A DNA stretch of 51,715 bases, taken from an uncultured Alphaproteobacteria bacterium (GTDB lineage Bacteria; Pseudomonadota; Alphaproteobacteria; Rhodobacterales; Rhodobacteraceae). Below, in pieces: positions 51,603 to 51,715 of this stretch. Below the pieces are notes generated by a model. The model was not told where the DNA came from, made no database searches, and worked only from the letters and a program-made list of their open reading frames with translations. The position numbers and the translations under genes were made by a program. Location of the stretch: NCBI GenBank assembly GCA_902576905.1, contig CACGWW010000011.1, forward strand, positions 1 to 51,715, written 5' to 3'. Every line of letters begins with the position of its first letter. The stretch's first letter is position 1.

Positions 51603-51715
51603 TCAATTGACGTACATTGGTAGTGCTGTGGAAAATGTCCAAGCCAATGCTATTCCATTGGCTAACCCTACCGAAAGAGTGTTATTGTACTTTCTACTTA
51701 TCATATTTGCTAAAA
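51603..51715 (-). CDS. C-terminal end of a membrane protein (5' part outside window)
   Basis: The last 36 codons are open to a TGA at 51603-51605, ending GLANGIALAWTFSTALPMYV-N. The hydrophobic segment near the end and its placement 53 bp before the same-strand monooxygenase support a real gene. Family cannot be judged from this fragment. Confidence 0.45.
   Translation of the reverse strand, partial: LANMISRKYNNTLSVGLANGIALAWTFSTALPMYVN

Noticed and set aside
1-51715. tRNA, rRNA, CRISPR arrays, insertion sequences, prophage
   Set aside because: No cloverleaf, conserved rRNA blocks, regularly spaced repeats, transposase or integrase frames were seen by eye in the intergenic regions or ORFs.

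Overview
The window looks like chromosome from an AT-rich, gene-dense, free-living alphaproteobacterium, most likely a marine oligotroph with a streamlined genome. Supporting signs are the tmk-holB-tatD-MBL housekeeping block, a bacterial phosphatidylcholine synthase (Pcs), pseudoazurin, a long-form hibernation factor, many small-molecule ABC and DMT transporters, very short intergenic gaps (none above about 300 bp without a gene) and no recognisable DNA-binding transcription regulator. I cannot assign a genus. No rRNA, tRNA, CRISPR array, insertion sequence or phage gene was found.

Layout. (1) 1-3978, minus strand: a nucleoside-type ABC importer (BMP-family binding protein, double ATPase, two permeases; the last runs off the left edge). 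(2) 4099-5956, minus: two tandem paralogous proteins of unknown family and a SCO-type copper protein. (3) 6207-9200, plus: beta-carbonic anhydrase, methyltransferase, small lipoprotein, DMT transporter, stand-alone cyclic-nucleotide-binding-like domain. (4) 9216-12149, minus: MFS transporter, enoyl-CoA hydratase, DMT transporter; then a YedK/HMCES-type protein on plus. (5) 12813-26341, minus, about 13.5 kb all in one direction: coenzyme F420 genes (cofD, cofE, npdG, an LLM-family F420-type oxidoreductase), a DMT transporter, an amidohydrolase of the beta-ureidopropionase/HyuC family, a dihydropyrimidinase/hydantoinase, a complete NMT1/ThiY-type ABC importer and two PLP enzymes. This reads as an uptake and ring-opening pathway for a pyrimidine- or hydantoin-like compound, with F420 chemistry beside it. 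It is the strongest candidate for an undescribed system here.

(6) 26501-31316, mostly plus: TPR protein, SMR exporter, a hotdog thioesterase (minus), then a leader region (27926-28126) with a 26-codon ORF behind a near-perfect Shine-Dalgarno, an internal hairpin and a strong intrinsic terminator ending 6 bp before pobA. pobA is translationally coupled to a zinc nucleoside-deaminase-like gene, followed by DUF2237, a membrane protein and pseudoazurin. (7) 31317-38361: Pcs and threonine dehydratase (minus); hpf with a structured upstream element, Sel1/TPR proteins, aminotransferase, SDR and a small lipoprotein (plus); a small membrane protein (minus). (8) 38363-43728, minus: AEC transporter, PhnP-like MBL hydrolase, TatD, HolB, Tmk and a D-Ala-D-Ala carboxypeptidase. 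(9) 43822-51715: acyl-CoA synthetase (plus), then SCP2-type thiolase, cytochrome P450 and an Old Yellow Enzyme-like reductase (minus), YceI and a lone PD-(D/E)XK nuclease (plus), and a PhzS-like flavin monooxygenase (minus). Region 9 suggests oxidative breakdown of a hydrophobic or cyclic substrate.

All functional calls come from reading motifs and recalling families; no database search was run.
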